The position numbers were made by a program, and so were the translations under genes. From Anaerolineae bacterium (lineage in GTDB: Bacteria > Chloroflexota > Anaerolineae > Aggregatilineales > Phototrophicaceae): a stretch of DNA of 64,000 bases. The notes under the pieces are model-generated. The model saw nothing but the letters and a program-made list of their open reading frames with translations. It had not been told where the DNA came from and did no database searches. Of the stretch, positions 44,835 to 52,667 are shown in pieces (within the stretch, counting starts at the first letter, position 1; each line of letters starts with the position of its first letter). Location of the stretch: assembly GCA_022824365.1 (NCBI GenBank), contig JAJEAA010000004.1, positions 57,043 to 121,042 on the forward strand. Reading direction: 5' to 3'.

Positions 44835-45530
44835 CTACATGCGTTCCACTTCCATGAAGCTGAGCACGACGGCGGTCTCGCGGCCGAAGAAGTCGACCAT
44901 CACGCGGACTTTCTCTCTTCCCGAGTCGATAGAGGCGACAGTGCCCGGGAAGTCGTTGAAGGGGCCGCCGACGATGCGAATGCGCTCGCCAATCTTGTAA
45001 TCGACCTTGACGACCTTGTCGTCAGAATCCATGCGGTCCATGATACGTTTGACTTCTTCGGCGCGCAGGGGCGTGGCCTGGATGCCGGCATCATGATCGG
45101 CGCCCACGAAGCCAACAACGCCGGGCGTATTCCGCACGGTATACCAGGCGTCGTCATCCAGGCGATTCTTATCTTCGTCTTCGTCCCAGACCCAGCGCAT
45201 CTGCACCATGACGTAGCCGGGGAAGACGCGTTTCTCAACTGTGCGGCGCTTGCCGTCCTTGACTTCAATCTCGTCTTCAGTCGGGATGAGCACATCATAG
45301 ATTTGATCCTGCATACCCATGGTCTCGATGCGCTGACGCAGGGCGTGCTCGACCTTTTTCTCGTAACCGGAATAGCAGTGGATGAAGAACCAACTGCGTT
45401 CGGTGTCGTCCTCGCCGGTCCCGTCATCCAGGGTGATATTCAAGCCTTCGACCTCGTCAGCGTCATCAATATAGACAGGGGCGGGATCGTAGTCGGTCAA
45501 TTGTTGCGTGTTTTGCGTTTGTTCGCTCAT
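44835..45530 (-). CDS. nusG: Transcription termination/antitermination factor NusG
   Basis: The 231-residue protein has an acidic N-terminal extension (residues 1-45) before the NGN domain, which includes WFFIHCYSGYEKKVEHALRQRI and KRVFPGYVMVQMRW. The KOW domain is GERIRIVGGPFNDFPGTVAS. It couples RNA polymerase to the ribosome and to Rho. The long acidic extension (EQTQNTQQLTDYDP..., DDADEVEG) is unusual for the family. Confidence 0.95.
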   Translation of the reverse strand: MSEQTQNTQQLTDYDPAPVYIDDADEVEGLNITLDDGTGEDDTERSWFFIHCYSGYEKKVEHALRQRIETMGMQDQIYDVLIPTEDEIEVKDGKRRTVEKRVFPGYVMVQMRWVWDEDEDKNRLDDDAWYTVRNTPGVVGFVGADHDAGIQATPLRAEEVKRIMDRMDSDDKVVKVDYKIGERIRIVGGPFNDFPGTVASIDSGREKVRVMVDFFGRETAVVLSFMEVERM

Positions 45531-45563
45531 TAGATTTTCTTGTCTAAGCGGCAGGGACTAGCG

Positions 45564-45965
45564 CTAAATCGAGCCGCGGCGGATCATGTAAAAGGCGCCG
45601 CCGACCATGGCCACGATGACCGCGAGCAGCATCCAGGCGTTGCCGGGGTTCAAGCCGACGCGCATAAATTCGGACCAGATCACAGCGAGAATACCCAGAA
45701 AAATGGCGGAAGCGATGGTGACATTGATGCAGAGGATAGTCAGGCGGCGGGTGTCCTCGCGGTTGGGCCAAGCGACCTTGTTCAACTCCGAGCGCACATT
45801 GCTAAAATAATCGACCGTCGTGTAAAGCGGGCGCGTTATCGCGTTGCCTTGCGGCTCGGTCTTGGTGTTTTTGACCTTGCGACTGCGCCGGCCGGGCGTC
45901 GCCTTGCCTTTTTTCTCGGTGATGGCGCCGGTGGATCGTTTTTCAGCTGTTTTGTCTACCGCCAT
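45564..45965 (-). CDS. secE: Preprotein translocase subunit SecE
   Basis: The 133-residue protein has the SecE core TVDYFSNVRSELNKVAWPNR, one helix and a second hydrophobic segment. A basic N-terminal extension of about 50 residues precedes it. SecE clamps SecY in the inner membrane. ATG 45965 has GAGGAG about 10 nt upstream and is preferred over a TTG at 45971. Confidence 0.92.
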   Translation of the reverse strand: MAVDKTAEKRSTGAITEKKGKATPGRRSRKVKNTKTEPQGNAITRPLYTTVDYFSNVRSELNKVAWPNREDTRRLTILCINVTIASAIFLGILAVIWSEFMRVGLNPGNAWMLLAVIVAMVGGAFYMIRRGSI

Positions 45966-46053
45966 TGGCAAACGCTCCTCACTAAAATCTTCGGAGCTTG
46001 TCGCTCCCGATAACTAAACACCGCCGCGGCGGACGGTGTTCAGGCTATTTCAA

Positions 46054-46126
46054 CAGGGGCAGAAAGACTCGAACTCTCGACCTACGGTTTTGGAGACCGT
46101 CGCTCTACCAACTGAGCTATACCCCT
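46054..46126 (-). tRNA. trnW: tRNA-Trp (CCA)
   Basis: 73 nt. The acceptor AGGGGTA pairs with TGCCCCT, with discriminator G. The D-arm GCTCAGTTGGTAGAGC, the anticodon loop CTCCAAA and T-loop TTCGAGT are all visible. CCA is not encoded. It lies between rpmG and secE, the classical position. Confidence 0.95.
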
Positions 46127-46176
46127 ATGCAATCTGCGCGTCCTGCCCGTACTATACACCAATACGCGGCGCAAAT

Positions 46177-46338
46177 CTACTTGGTTTCGCGATACAGCAC
46201 ATGGCGGCGCAGGTGCGGATCGTACTTCCGCAACTCGAGGCGACCCTGCGTATTGCGGCGGCTCTTCTCTGTGATGTAGATATGACCGCTCTCGGTGCTG
46301 CGCATTTTGACGACAATGCGCTGTCCTTTTTTTGCCAT
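46177..46338 (-). CDS. rpmG: 50S ribosomal protein L33
   Basis: The 53-residue protein begins [20 protein letters not shown] and contains [18 protein letters not shown], ending VLYRETK: a complete L33. It lacks the CxxC zinc pairs, so it is the zinc-free form. It lies between two tRNA genes. A C-rich/G-rich palindrome abuts its start, and no clear ribosome-binding site is visible within that element. Confidence 0.96.
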   Translation of the reverse strand: MAKKGQRIVVKMRSTESGHIYITEKSRRNTQGRLELRKYDPHLRRHVLYRETK

Positions 46339-46340
46339 GA

Positions 46341-46384
46341 CCCCCTCCCCTAAACCCCTCCCTCATAAAGAGAGAGGGGGATTT
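46341..46384. repeat. C-rich/G-rich imperfect palindrome, copy B
   Basis: CCCCTCCCTC (46355-46364) pairs with GAGAGAGGGG (46370-46379) with one mismatch around ATAAA, preceded by CCCCCTCCCC. It is directly upstream of the rpmG start codon. Confidence 0.5.
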
Positions 46385-46468
46385 CTGTCATTCCTAAGCT
46401 CTCTCCCCAAACGAAGAGGAGCGAGAGACTATGCTATGCTGTCTGTCCTGTTAACACGCCCTTGCAAG

Positions 46469-46540
46469 AGCCTCCGATGAGATTTGAACTCATGACCTCG
46501 CCCTTACCAAGGGAGCGCTCTACCCCTGAGCTACGGAGGC
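46469..46540 (-). tRNA. trnT: tRNA-Thr (GGT)
   Basis: 72 nt. The acceptor GCCTCCG pairs with CGGAGGC. The anticodon loop TTGGTAA gives GGU, and the T-arm includes GTTCAAATC. One T-C mismatch is seen in the anticodon stem (positions 28-42). Confidence 0.92.
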
Positions 46541-46581
46541 AATCATCCGCGCGCCGCTAGAGCGAAGCGGATTTACAACAG

Positions 46582-46664
46582 TGGGCCGGACTGGATTCGA
46601 ACCAGTGTAGGCTCTCGCCAGCGAATTTACAGTCCGCCCCCTTTAGCCACTCGGGCACCGACCC
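46582..46664 (-). tRNA. trnY: tRNA-Tyr (GTA)
   Basis: 83 nt, class II with a long variable arm. The acceptor GGGTCGG pairs with CCGGCCC, discriminator A. The anticodon region ACTGTAAAT gives GUA, and the T-arm is GGTTCGAATCC. Confidence 0.94.
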
Positions 46665-46688
46665 ATCGTTATTTGGCTGTTAAGCCAG

Positions 46689-46761
46689 AGCCACCACTGG
46701 GACTCGAACCCAGAACAACCTGTTTACAAAACAGGCGCTCTGCCAATTGAGCTATGGTGGC
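46689..46761 (-). tRNA. trnT: tRNA-Thr (TGT)
   Basis: 73 nt. The acceptor GCCACCA pairs with TGGTGGC. The anticodon stem CCTGT/ACAGG encloses TTTGTAA, giving UGU. The T-arm is GGGTTCGAGTCCC. It is the first gene of the run, 65 nt after the predicted transcription start. Confidence 0.95.
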
Positions 46762-46832
46762 ATAGCCGAAGCAGTTTACCACGCGGACAGAGCTTGCTCA
46801 AGGTGTGTTCCCTGTGGCGGACAAGTCGCGCC

Positions 46833-46861
46833 ATTTTACGACGGCGGATGCTTGATGTCAA
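46833..46861 (-). promoter_or_regulatory. Strong sigma-70 promoter of the tRNA-rpmG-secE-nusG run
   Basis: On the minus strand a perfect TTGACA is followed by exactly 17 nt and then TAAAAT. It lies in the 303-nt gap 46762-47064, where no gene was found. It is the only consensus -35/-10 pair seen before a housekeeping RNA operon here. Confidence 0.8.
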
Positions 46862-47064
46862 GATAGCGACCCGGACAAGATCATCTGACTTCGCGGCAAA
46901 GCAGTCGACCTACGTTCTGTGGCCGCTCTTTCGCATCATCGCCGTCCCCCGCTAAACGAAAGCGGACTCGCCATACCGAGGTAACGAGCCCGCTTGAAGT
47001 CGTCTATTTGGTTGTCACGCGACCGCAAAGGTCAACTTGCGATCACGCCTCAGCAAAGACCGAT

Positions 47065-47901
47065 CTAGCGACGCCTGCCGGGACGCCGACCACGCCGCCG
47101 GTCAGCATCTTCCATCACGACGAGCGATTCCATGCTCGCATACTGCGACTCATACGCGTAGGCTTGCATCTCCGCGGCGCTGTACTGTACCGCGAGAACC
47201 ATCGCGCAGCCGTCGTTGAGGCACTCAAGCACATCGCGTCCGGGCGCGGTTTGCGTCACGATTGTTTGCGTCCGCTCGGCATAGAGCGTACTGGTCTCGA
47301 CTTCGTGCAGCATTTCCTGCCCATCGTAGAACATCATGCCGCCATCGCCCTCGGCGAACATGCGCACATGCGAAGCGGCGAAGCGTTCGCTGTAGCTCGT
47401 CTGGTAGACGCGCTCGCTGGTTGTGATGACGCTGATCTGCGGCTGCGACAATTGCCGCTCCAGCTCGGCCGTGGTCTCGCGCAAGGCGTTCTCGGCAGCC
47501 GTGAGCTGACGATGGCTCTGAGCCAATTCGCCCGCAGCTTCGCCAAGCGCGCGCTTGAGATCCCACTGTTCGTTGACCATGGCTTGAATCAGCCGGTTCT
47601 TTTCGACATGCTGACGCTGAGCCAAATCCAGCGCGCCTGACTTGCTAGCAAGTATCTCTTCCGTGGTGGAAAGCTCGCTCTGCGTGCTGGCAAGTTCTTG
47701 CTGCGTCTCGGCAAGCTCGTGCTTGGCAACCGCAAGCTCGCTTTGGCTGGCGGTCAAGGCTTCATGCACGGCCGACAATTCGCCCAGCAAGTTCTTCACG
47801 CCGCCAAAGACCATAACAGCGGCAATTGCGAAGGCGATCAAAGTACCAAGAAGGCGCGACCAAAATAGCGACCTTCTCCCTGCGCTTCCTGTTTGCTTCA
47901 T
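47065..47901 (-). CDS. Membrane-anchored coiled-coil protein
   Basis: The protein has about 278 residues. One N-terminal helix (LLGTLIAFAIAAVMVFGGV) is followed by a long coiled coil (about residues 40-155) with repeats SELAVAKHELAETQQELAST and ALRETTAELERQL. A globular extracytoplasmic part and a basic tail (RRRGRRPGRRR) complete it. ATG 47901 has GGAGGT at ideal spacing; the ORF extended to 47949 is not needed. It may be an envelope or sensor-like structural protein. Confidence 0.65.
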   Translation of the reverse strand: MKQTGSAGRRSLFWSRLLGTLIAFAIAAVMVFGGVKNLLGELSAVHEALTASQSELAVAKHELAETQQELASTQSELSTTEEILASKSGALDLAQRQHVEKNRLIQAMVNEQWDLKRALGEAAGELAQSHRQLTAAENALRETTAELERQLSQPQISVITTSERVYQTSYSERFAASHVRMFAEGDGGMMFYDGQEMLHEVETSTLYAERTQTIVTQTAPGRDVLECLNDGCAMVLAVQYSAAEMQAYAYESQYASMESLVVMEDADRRRGRRPGRRR

Positions 47902-47976
47902 AACGACCTCCAAAGAAATTAACTTACTCGGCGTATGGATCGCGGACATTCACTGTGTAGTATAACGCTCTCAACG

Positions 47977-48720
47977 CTAGTGTGCCACATTTGGCTGAAT
48001 AATGCCAACAGTTTTGCCTTTTCGGATCGCGAGTTTCACCTCGCCGATAGCTTTGGTCACTTCAATTTCGCGGGGGCAAGCGGGCGTGCAGTTAAAAATG
48101 GTGCGGCAACGCCAGACGCCGTTCGGCTCGCTGAGGATATCGAGCCGCTCTTTGCCGGCTTGATCGCGCGTATCAAAGATGAAACGGTGGGCTTGCACAA
48201 TGGCGGCTGGTCCTACGTAATGACCGTTCGCCCAGAAGCTCGGGCAAGATGTCGTGCAGCAGGCGCAGAGGATGCACTTGGTTGTATCGTCGAAGAGCTC
48301 GCGGTCGGCTTGCGTTTGCAGGCGCTCGCGCCCGTCCGCCGGCAGCGGATCCTCATTGACGAAGAAGGGCATCACCTGCCGATAATGATCGAAGAAGGGT
48401 TCCATATCGACAATTAGATCTTTGATGACGGGCATGCCGAGGATGGGCTCGACTTGAATCCGCTCGCCCAGATCGCGGACGAGAATCTTGCAAGCCAGAC
48501 GGTTGACGCCGTTGATGCGCATGGCGTCCGAGCCGCAGATGCCATGGGCGCAAGACCGCCGCAGCGACAGCGTCCCGTCCTGCTCCCATTTGATGCGGTG
48601 CAGCGTCTCCAGGATGCGATCGGTGGGGTCGACGTCCCGCAAGACAAATTCCTGCCAGTAGGGTTTCTCCTTGCCAGGAATATCCGGATTCTGCCGTCTG
48701 ATTTTGAAAGTTACGTCCAT
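47977..48720 (-). CDS. sdhB: Succinate dehydrogenase iron-sulfur subunit
   Basis: The 247-residue protein has 2Fe-2S ligands in CAHGICGSD (C57, C62 and Asp65, as in E. coli) plus C77. Ferredoxin-type motifs are CILCACCTTSCPSFW and CRTIFNCTPACPREIEVTKA. It passes electrons from SdhA to the membrane anchor. AGGA precedes the ATG. A diverged copy of its first codons lies upstream at 48996-49088. Confidence 0.94.
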   Translation of the reverse strand: MDVTFKIRRQNPDIPGKEKPYWQEFVLRDVDPTDRILETLHRIKWEQDGTLSLRRSCAHGICGSDAMRINGVNRLACKILVRDLGERIQVEPILGMPVIKDLIVDMEPFFDHYRQVMPFFVNEDPLPADGRERLQTQADRELFDDTTKCILCACCTTSCPSFWANGHYVGPAAIVQAHRFIFDTRDQAGKERLDILSEPNGVWRCRTIFNCTPACPREIEVTKAIGEVKLAIRKGKTVGIIQPNVAH

Positions 48721-48735
48721 TCGTTCAGATCCTGT

Positions 48736-48999
48736 CTACATGCGGATAAGCGTGATAAGCGCCAGGCCATAAATCGATACTGCGATGCAGGCCGCAAAAG
48801 CGACGCGGTGCTCGTTTGACATCGATTTGATGGAGTACCATAATTCCACAGCTTCAATAAGCGCCGCTCCCACTGCTTTGAGGAGATAATACTTAATATG
48901 TAAATAAATGTATACAACATGCAAATAGATGTAACGAACAAGCAAGCTAAAGAATCGAACTTGGCTAATGATGATTCGCACAGCCGGTCTATCCATCAT
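48736..48999 (-). CDS. Small two-segment membrane ORF in the SDH operon
   Basis: This 87-residue ORF has an aromatic, AT-rich-encoded N-terminal hydrophobic region (VRYIYLHVVYIYLHIKYYLL) and a clear C-terminal helix (VAFAACIAVSIYGLALITLI). Its ATG overlaps the preceding small ORF stop as ATGA, and it ends 15 nt before sdhB. The AT-rich stretch 48880-48960 contrasts with its surroundings. It could be a real small subunit or recently acquired noise. Confidence 0.4.
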   Translation of the reverse strand: MMDRPAVRIIISQVRFFSLLVRYIYLHVVYIYLHIKYYLLKAVGAALIEAVELWYSIKSMSNEHRVAFAACIAVSIYGLALITLIRM

Positions 49000-49088
49000 A
49001 TCGGTCTACTCAAGATCCTCCATGAAAATGATTTCCGCTTGCGCGGCGCATCCAGATTCTGCCGTCTGATTCTGAATATGACTTCCAT
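48996..49088 (-). CDS. Diverged duplicate of the sdhB 5' end (30-codon ORF)
   Basis: It begins MEVIFRIRRQNLDAP, against MDVTFKIRRQNPDIP of SdhB, then diverges and stops. GGAGG lies 6 nt before the ATG. It sits just downstream of sdhA and is coupled (ATGA) to the next ORF. This is probably a partial tandem duplication that kept its start signals. Whether the peptide has a function, or only serves as a translational leader for the downstream ORFs, is unknown. Confidence 0.45.
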   Translation of the reverse strand: MEVIFRIRRQNLDAPRKRKSFSWRILSRPI

Positions 49089-49093
49089 GGTTT

Positions 49094-49131
49094 GCCTCCA
49101 TCCCCTGCCCCCAAAATGAGAAAGGGAGGTT
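49094..49131. repeat. C-rich/G-rich imperfect palindrome, copy C
   Basis: CCTCCATCCCCTGCCCCC, then AAAATGAGAAAGGGAGG. The order of blocks matches copy A (CATCCCC, GCCC, CCAAAATGA, AAGGGAG) with a short deletion. Its last bases provide the GGAGG site of the small ORF. Confidence 0.4.
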
Positions 49132-49151
49132 TCAGAGTTGTATATTGGCCG

Positions 49152-50996
49152 CTAATAGACGCGCTCTATCGGGCGGAACTTCTGCTGGTCTTCCGGTATG
49201 CCTTGAGCGATCTCCTCTTCCCAAAGAGAGAGGTCGACTTTGAGGTCAAAGTTTAGCTCGAAATGAGGATCGCTCATCTCGCCGCTCATGCTGGCCAGCG
49301 AATGCGCCATCCAGTTTTCGTCATCGCGCGCCTTGAAGTCTTCGCGGCTGTGGGCGCCGCGGCTCTCTTTACGTTCGAGGGCGGCGCGGGCGGTGACATC
49401 AGCCAAGTCGATCAGGCAGCCCAGTTCCCAAGCTTCCATCAGGTCGGTGTTGAAGACGCGCGATTTGTCGTCGATTTGCAGGTCCTTATGGAAGCGCTCG
49501 CGCAATTCCGCCAGGTCCTCGATGCCTTGCTGCAAGGTCTCCTCGGTGCGGAAGACGCCGACATTCTCCATCATCGTCTGCTGCATCAACTGTCGCAGCT
49601 CGCCCGGGCGCGACGAGCCGGAGCCGCCGCGAATGCGATCGAACTCGGCGTGTATCTCGGCGCCGACATTGGCAGGCAGCGGCTTCCAATCCGCCCCTTT
49701 GACATATTCCGCCACTTTCATCCCGCCGCGCCGTCCGAAGACAACGAGATCGACCAGCGAGTTGGTGCCCAGGCGATTGGCGCCGTGAACGCTGACGCAA
49801 GCGGTCTCGCCAGCAGCGTAGGCGCCGGGCATGATGGCGCCGGCCGCGTCGATGATCACTTCCGCATCCACATTGGTTGGGATGCCGCCCATGGCGTAAT
49901 GCGCGGTCGGCTGCACCGGCATCGGCTCTTTGACGGGATCGACGCCCAGATAGGTGCGGCAGAAATCGAGGATATCGGGCAGTTTCCGCTCGACGGCGGC
50001 GGCGTCGATGAAGTCGCCCCGGTCGCGACCTTCTTCGGCAAAATAACGGTTGACGGTCTGCGGGCGGACATCCAGGTGCACGTAGCCGCGATCCTTGATG
50101 CTGCGGCCGGCCCGCGTCTCGAGATAGATAGCGCGGCTGACGACATCGCGGCTGGCGAGGTCCTTGGCGCTGGGCGCGTAACGCTCCATAAAGCGTTCGC
50201 CCTGGCTGTTGATGAGCACGCCGCCCTCGCCCCGCACGCCTTCGGTGATGAGGATGCCCATGCGATAGATGCCGGTAGGATGAAACTGGAAGAACTCCAT
50301 ATCTTCCAAAGGCAGGCCCCGGCGCAAAGCAATCGCCGCGCCATCGCCGGTCAAGGAATGGGCATTGCTGGTGACGGACCAGCAGCGACCCCAGCCGCCG
50401 GTGGCGAAGAAGCTGGCTTTGCCATGGAAGATGTGGAATTCGCCGCTGCCCAGTTCGATGGCGACGACGCCGGCGCAGACGCCATCCACGACGATCATAT
50501 CGACGACTTGAAACTCGTCGAAAAAGGAAACTTCGTTTTTGATGCACTGCTGGTATAACGTTTGCAAGATCATGTGACCAGTGCGGTCGGCGGCGTGGCA
50601 GGCGCGGCGAACCAGTTCTTCGCCGAAGTTGCGCGTATGCCCGCCGAAGCGGCGTTGGCTGATGCGCTTGGCCGAGGTGCGGTCGAAGGGCAAGCCCATG
50701 TGCTCGAGCTCAATGACAGCGTCGACAGCGTTTTCCGCCAGGATTTTCGCCGCCGCTTGATCGGTCAGGTAGTCGCCGCCTTTGACCGTGTCATAGGTGT
50801 GATAGATCGGCTTGTCTTCATCGAGGTTGCCCAGAGCCGCGCCGATGCCCCCTTGCGCGGTGCCGGTATGGCTGCGGGTCGGGTAGAGCTTGCTGACGAC
50901 AGCGACATCCGCGCCGCCTTTGCTGGCATAAAGCGCCGCCATCAATCCGGCCCCGCCCGCGCCAATGATAATCGCATCGTGTTTGTGAACTTGCAT
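49152..50996 (-). CDS. sdhA: Succinate dehydrogenase flavoprotein subunit
   Basis: The 614-residue protein has the FAD-binding IIIGAGGAGLMAALYAS and the covalent-FAD region RSHTGTAQGGIGAAL (His43). The substrate-site elements QFHPTGIYRMG and PTAHYAMGGIPTN follow, then a C-terminal helical domain rich in basic residues. It oxidises succinate to fumarate in the TCA cycle at the inner face of the membrane. Confidence 0.96.
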   Translation of the reverse strand: MQVHKHDAIIIGAGGAGLMAALYASKGGADVAVVSKLYPTRSHTGTAQGGIGAALGNLDEDKPIYHTYDTVKGGDYLTDQAAAKILAENAVDAVIELEHMGLPFDRTSAKRISQRRFGGHTRNFGEELVRRACHAADRTGHMILQTLYQQCIKNEVSFFDEFQVVDMIVVDGVCAGVVAIELGSGEFHIFHGKASFFATGGWGRCWSVTSNAHSLTGDGAAIALRRGLPLEDMEFFQFHPTGIYRMGILITEGVRGEGGVLINSQGERFMERYAPSAKDLASRDVVSRAIYLETRAGRSIKDRGYVHLDVRPQTVNRYFAEEGRDRGDFIDAAAVERKLPDILDFCRTYLGVDPVKEPMPVQPTAHYAMGGIPTNVDAEVIIDAAGAIMPGAYAAGETACVSVHGANRLGTNSLVDLVVFGRRGGMKVAEYVKGADWKPLPANVGAEIHAEFDRIRGGSGSSRPGELRQLMQQTMMENVGVFRTEETLQQGIEDLAELRERFHKDLQIDDKSRVFNTDLMEAWELGCLIDLADVTARAALERKESRGAHSREDFKARDDENWMAHSLASMSGEMSDPHFELNFDLKVDLSLWEEEIAQGIPEDQQKFRPIERVY

Positions 50997-51027
50997 CTAA
51001 GTCATGCTCCTAATCGCGCCATACTTA

Positions 51028-51603
51028 TCACAGTTTCAACCACGCATCAACATAGCCCAAAGCATGAAATCGCAACACGGAATCATTTCCAATGAACCGT
51101 CTGTATTTTAGGGTAATAGTCGCAGTTTGATTCGGTGCAATTATGTCTGGAATGTTTGAGCGGTCCCAATCAGGATACTCACCCGTAGCACCCGAATAGA
51201 GTTCGAAGTCGCGATGAGAAAACCGACATGGTCTGCTGCCACATCTCACTGTTACTCTTACACGACTTGAGTAATGACCTGCTCCTTTGGCATGAATTGA
51301 TGTTCCATTTGAAAAGCGACATTGGGTTACTGGCGACGAGAAAGTCCCGCAGCCTCCAGGTCTTGTGGTCGGCCTACTGGTAGGCCTTGTATAAGGTTTA
51401 ATCGTAGGTCTTGTAATAGACCTTTGGGTGGGTACAGGCTGGATATCATGATCCCGATTTACCGTATTTGTGTTGTCGGAATGATACATCATCAGTAGGG
51501 CGTAAACGGAGATGAAAATGATTACAGTGCCCAGTATTGAAGTCAGCCAAAAGGGTATTCCGTGTTTTCTCTTATGTTGTCGTGATTCGTTCTTTTTCTT
51601 CAT
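51028..51603 (-). CDS. Membrane-anchored extracytoplasmic protein with Thr/Arg/Pro linker
   Basis: The 191-residue protein has a basic N-terminus, one helix (FWLTSILGTVIIFISVYALL) and a linker of repeats TRPTIKPYTRPTSRPTTRP. A Cys-containing beta-rich domain of about 100 residues follows. No known family. It lies between sdhA and the gene at 51720, same strand, and is less GC-rich than the sdh genes. It may be an acquired accessory gene. Confidence 0.6.
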   Translation of the reverse strand: MKKKNESRQHKRKHGIPFWLTSILGTVIIFISVYALLMMYHSDNTNTVNRDHDIQPVPTQRSITRPTIKPYTRPTSRPTTRPGGCGTFSSPVTQCRFSNGTSIHAKGAGHYSSRVRVTVRCGSRPCRFSHRDFELYSGATGEYPDWDRSNIPDIIAPNQTATITLKYRRFIGNDSVLRFHALGYVDAWLKL

Positions 51604-51719
51604 TCCTCGATCACCTTAGCTGATCTTGGATCGCAGACAATTTGAACAGCCTGTGTCGGTCTCCTCTATTGCCAAGCGCCTGTGAACTCGTTTTCAATTT
51701 GCCGCTCTCGCATGATTGA

Positions 51720-52625
51720 CTAAAACATCTCGTCTGGAAAGATGCTGAAGAACTGAACATCGTAACCGTAGCTAATCGGGTCATAGCGGAGCATTAAATT
51801 GCGCTCACCTTGTTTGACATGGAAAATCATCTCGATGTATCCGCCGCCGCCGGGCGCTAGCGTCCCGAAGTCTAGGTAGTCATTTACATTACCCTCGTAT
51901 TCAGATGCCCAGCCGTCACCAACTACACTGTATTTGTAGCCACTGCCCGTGTCGCAGACATCATCTGCAACACGATCACACCAGAGTGTAACTTTCACGC
52001 GCAGAAACTGATAACCGGTGGCAGGCGAGTAATACCAGCGGCCACGCCAGACGTTGCCCTCTATAAATTCGAAGCCAGTAACTCCCATTAGAAGATCGCC
52101 ATCAACCAGCGCAAGCGAACAGAACTCATGCGGACGCCAGAAGCTCCCTCGCGTTTCCCCGCTAACCGAAATGTTTGATGCGCAGTAGTCTGGCTTAATC
52201 AAGAATGAAGCTATGAAATAGGGGTTCCCGCCGGGCTCCAACTGGACTTCATACCATCCGTCGGACTCAGCGATTATGTGAACAGTTTCTCCAGGCGAGA
52301 TCTTCGCTACTGATTGACAGCTAGTCGATGCGCATGTACGAACATTTACATCAATATCTCCGGTGATTGTGCCTTCAGCGATGATTTTCGGTGGTATTTT
52401 CGTCGCGGTAGGTCTGGGAGTAGCCGTCGGGTCAGGTGTAGGTGTTTGAGTTACAGGTGATTCTTCGCATGCTGCTAACTGTGCATTCAAGTATTCCAAT
52501 TGCGGAGAATCTTTGCCTGCTTTATCGATTGCGCTCTGCCAGAACTCGACACAAGATACTTCCTGCGCTGCAATCGGAATTGATGTTAGACTTAGTATCG
52601 AAAGTATTGCAATCCATCTCCACAT
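51720..52625 (-). CDS. Secreted SH3b-domain protein with Thr/Pro linker
   Basis: The protein has about 301 residues. A signal peptide (WIAILSILSLTSIPIAAQ), a linker TQTPTPDPTATPRPTATK near residues 62-79, and a bacterial SH3 domain (VNVRTCASTSCQSVAKISPG) come first. A C-terminal beta-rich domain resembling DUF4352-type modules (VKVTLWCDR, FGTLAPGGGGYIEMIF) follows. ATG 52625 has GAGGAA 8 nt upstream. It is probably cell-surface bound and has no obvious role in SDH. Confidence 0.7.
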   Translation of the reverse strand: MWRWIAILSILSLTSIPIAAQEVSCVEFWQSAIDKAGKDSPQLEYLNAQLAACEESPVTQTPTPDPTATPRPTATKIPPKIIAEGTITGDIDVNVRTCASTSCQSVAKISPGETVHIIAESDGWYEVQLEPGGNPYFIASFLIKPDYCASNISVSGETRGSFWRPHEFCSLALVDGDLLMGVTGFEFIEGNVWRGRWYYSPATGYQFLRVKVTLWCDRVADDVCDTGSGYKYSVVGDGWASEYEGNVNDYLDFGTLAPGGGGYIEMIFHVKQGERNLMLRYDPISYGYDVQFFSIFPDEMF

Positions 52626-52667
52626 TACACGATTCCTCAGTCCAAGTACCAAAACATTGCGCACGAT

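Noticed and set aside
49263..50558. 431-codon plus-strand ORF opposite sdhA
   Set aside because: Shadow of sdhA; no similarity and no ribosome-binding site.
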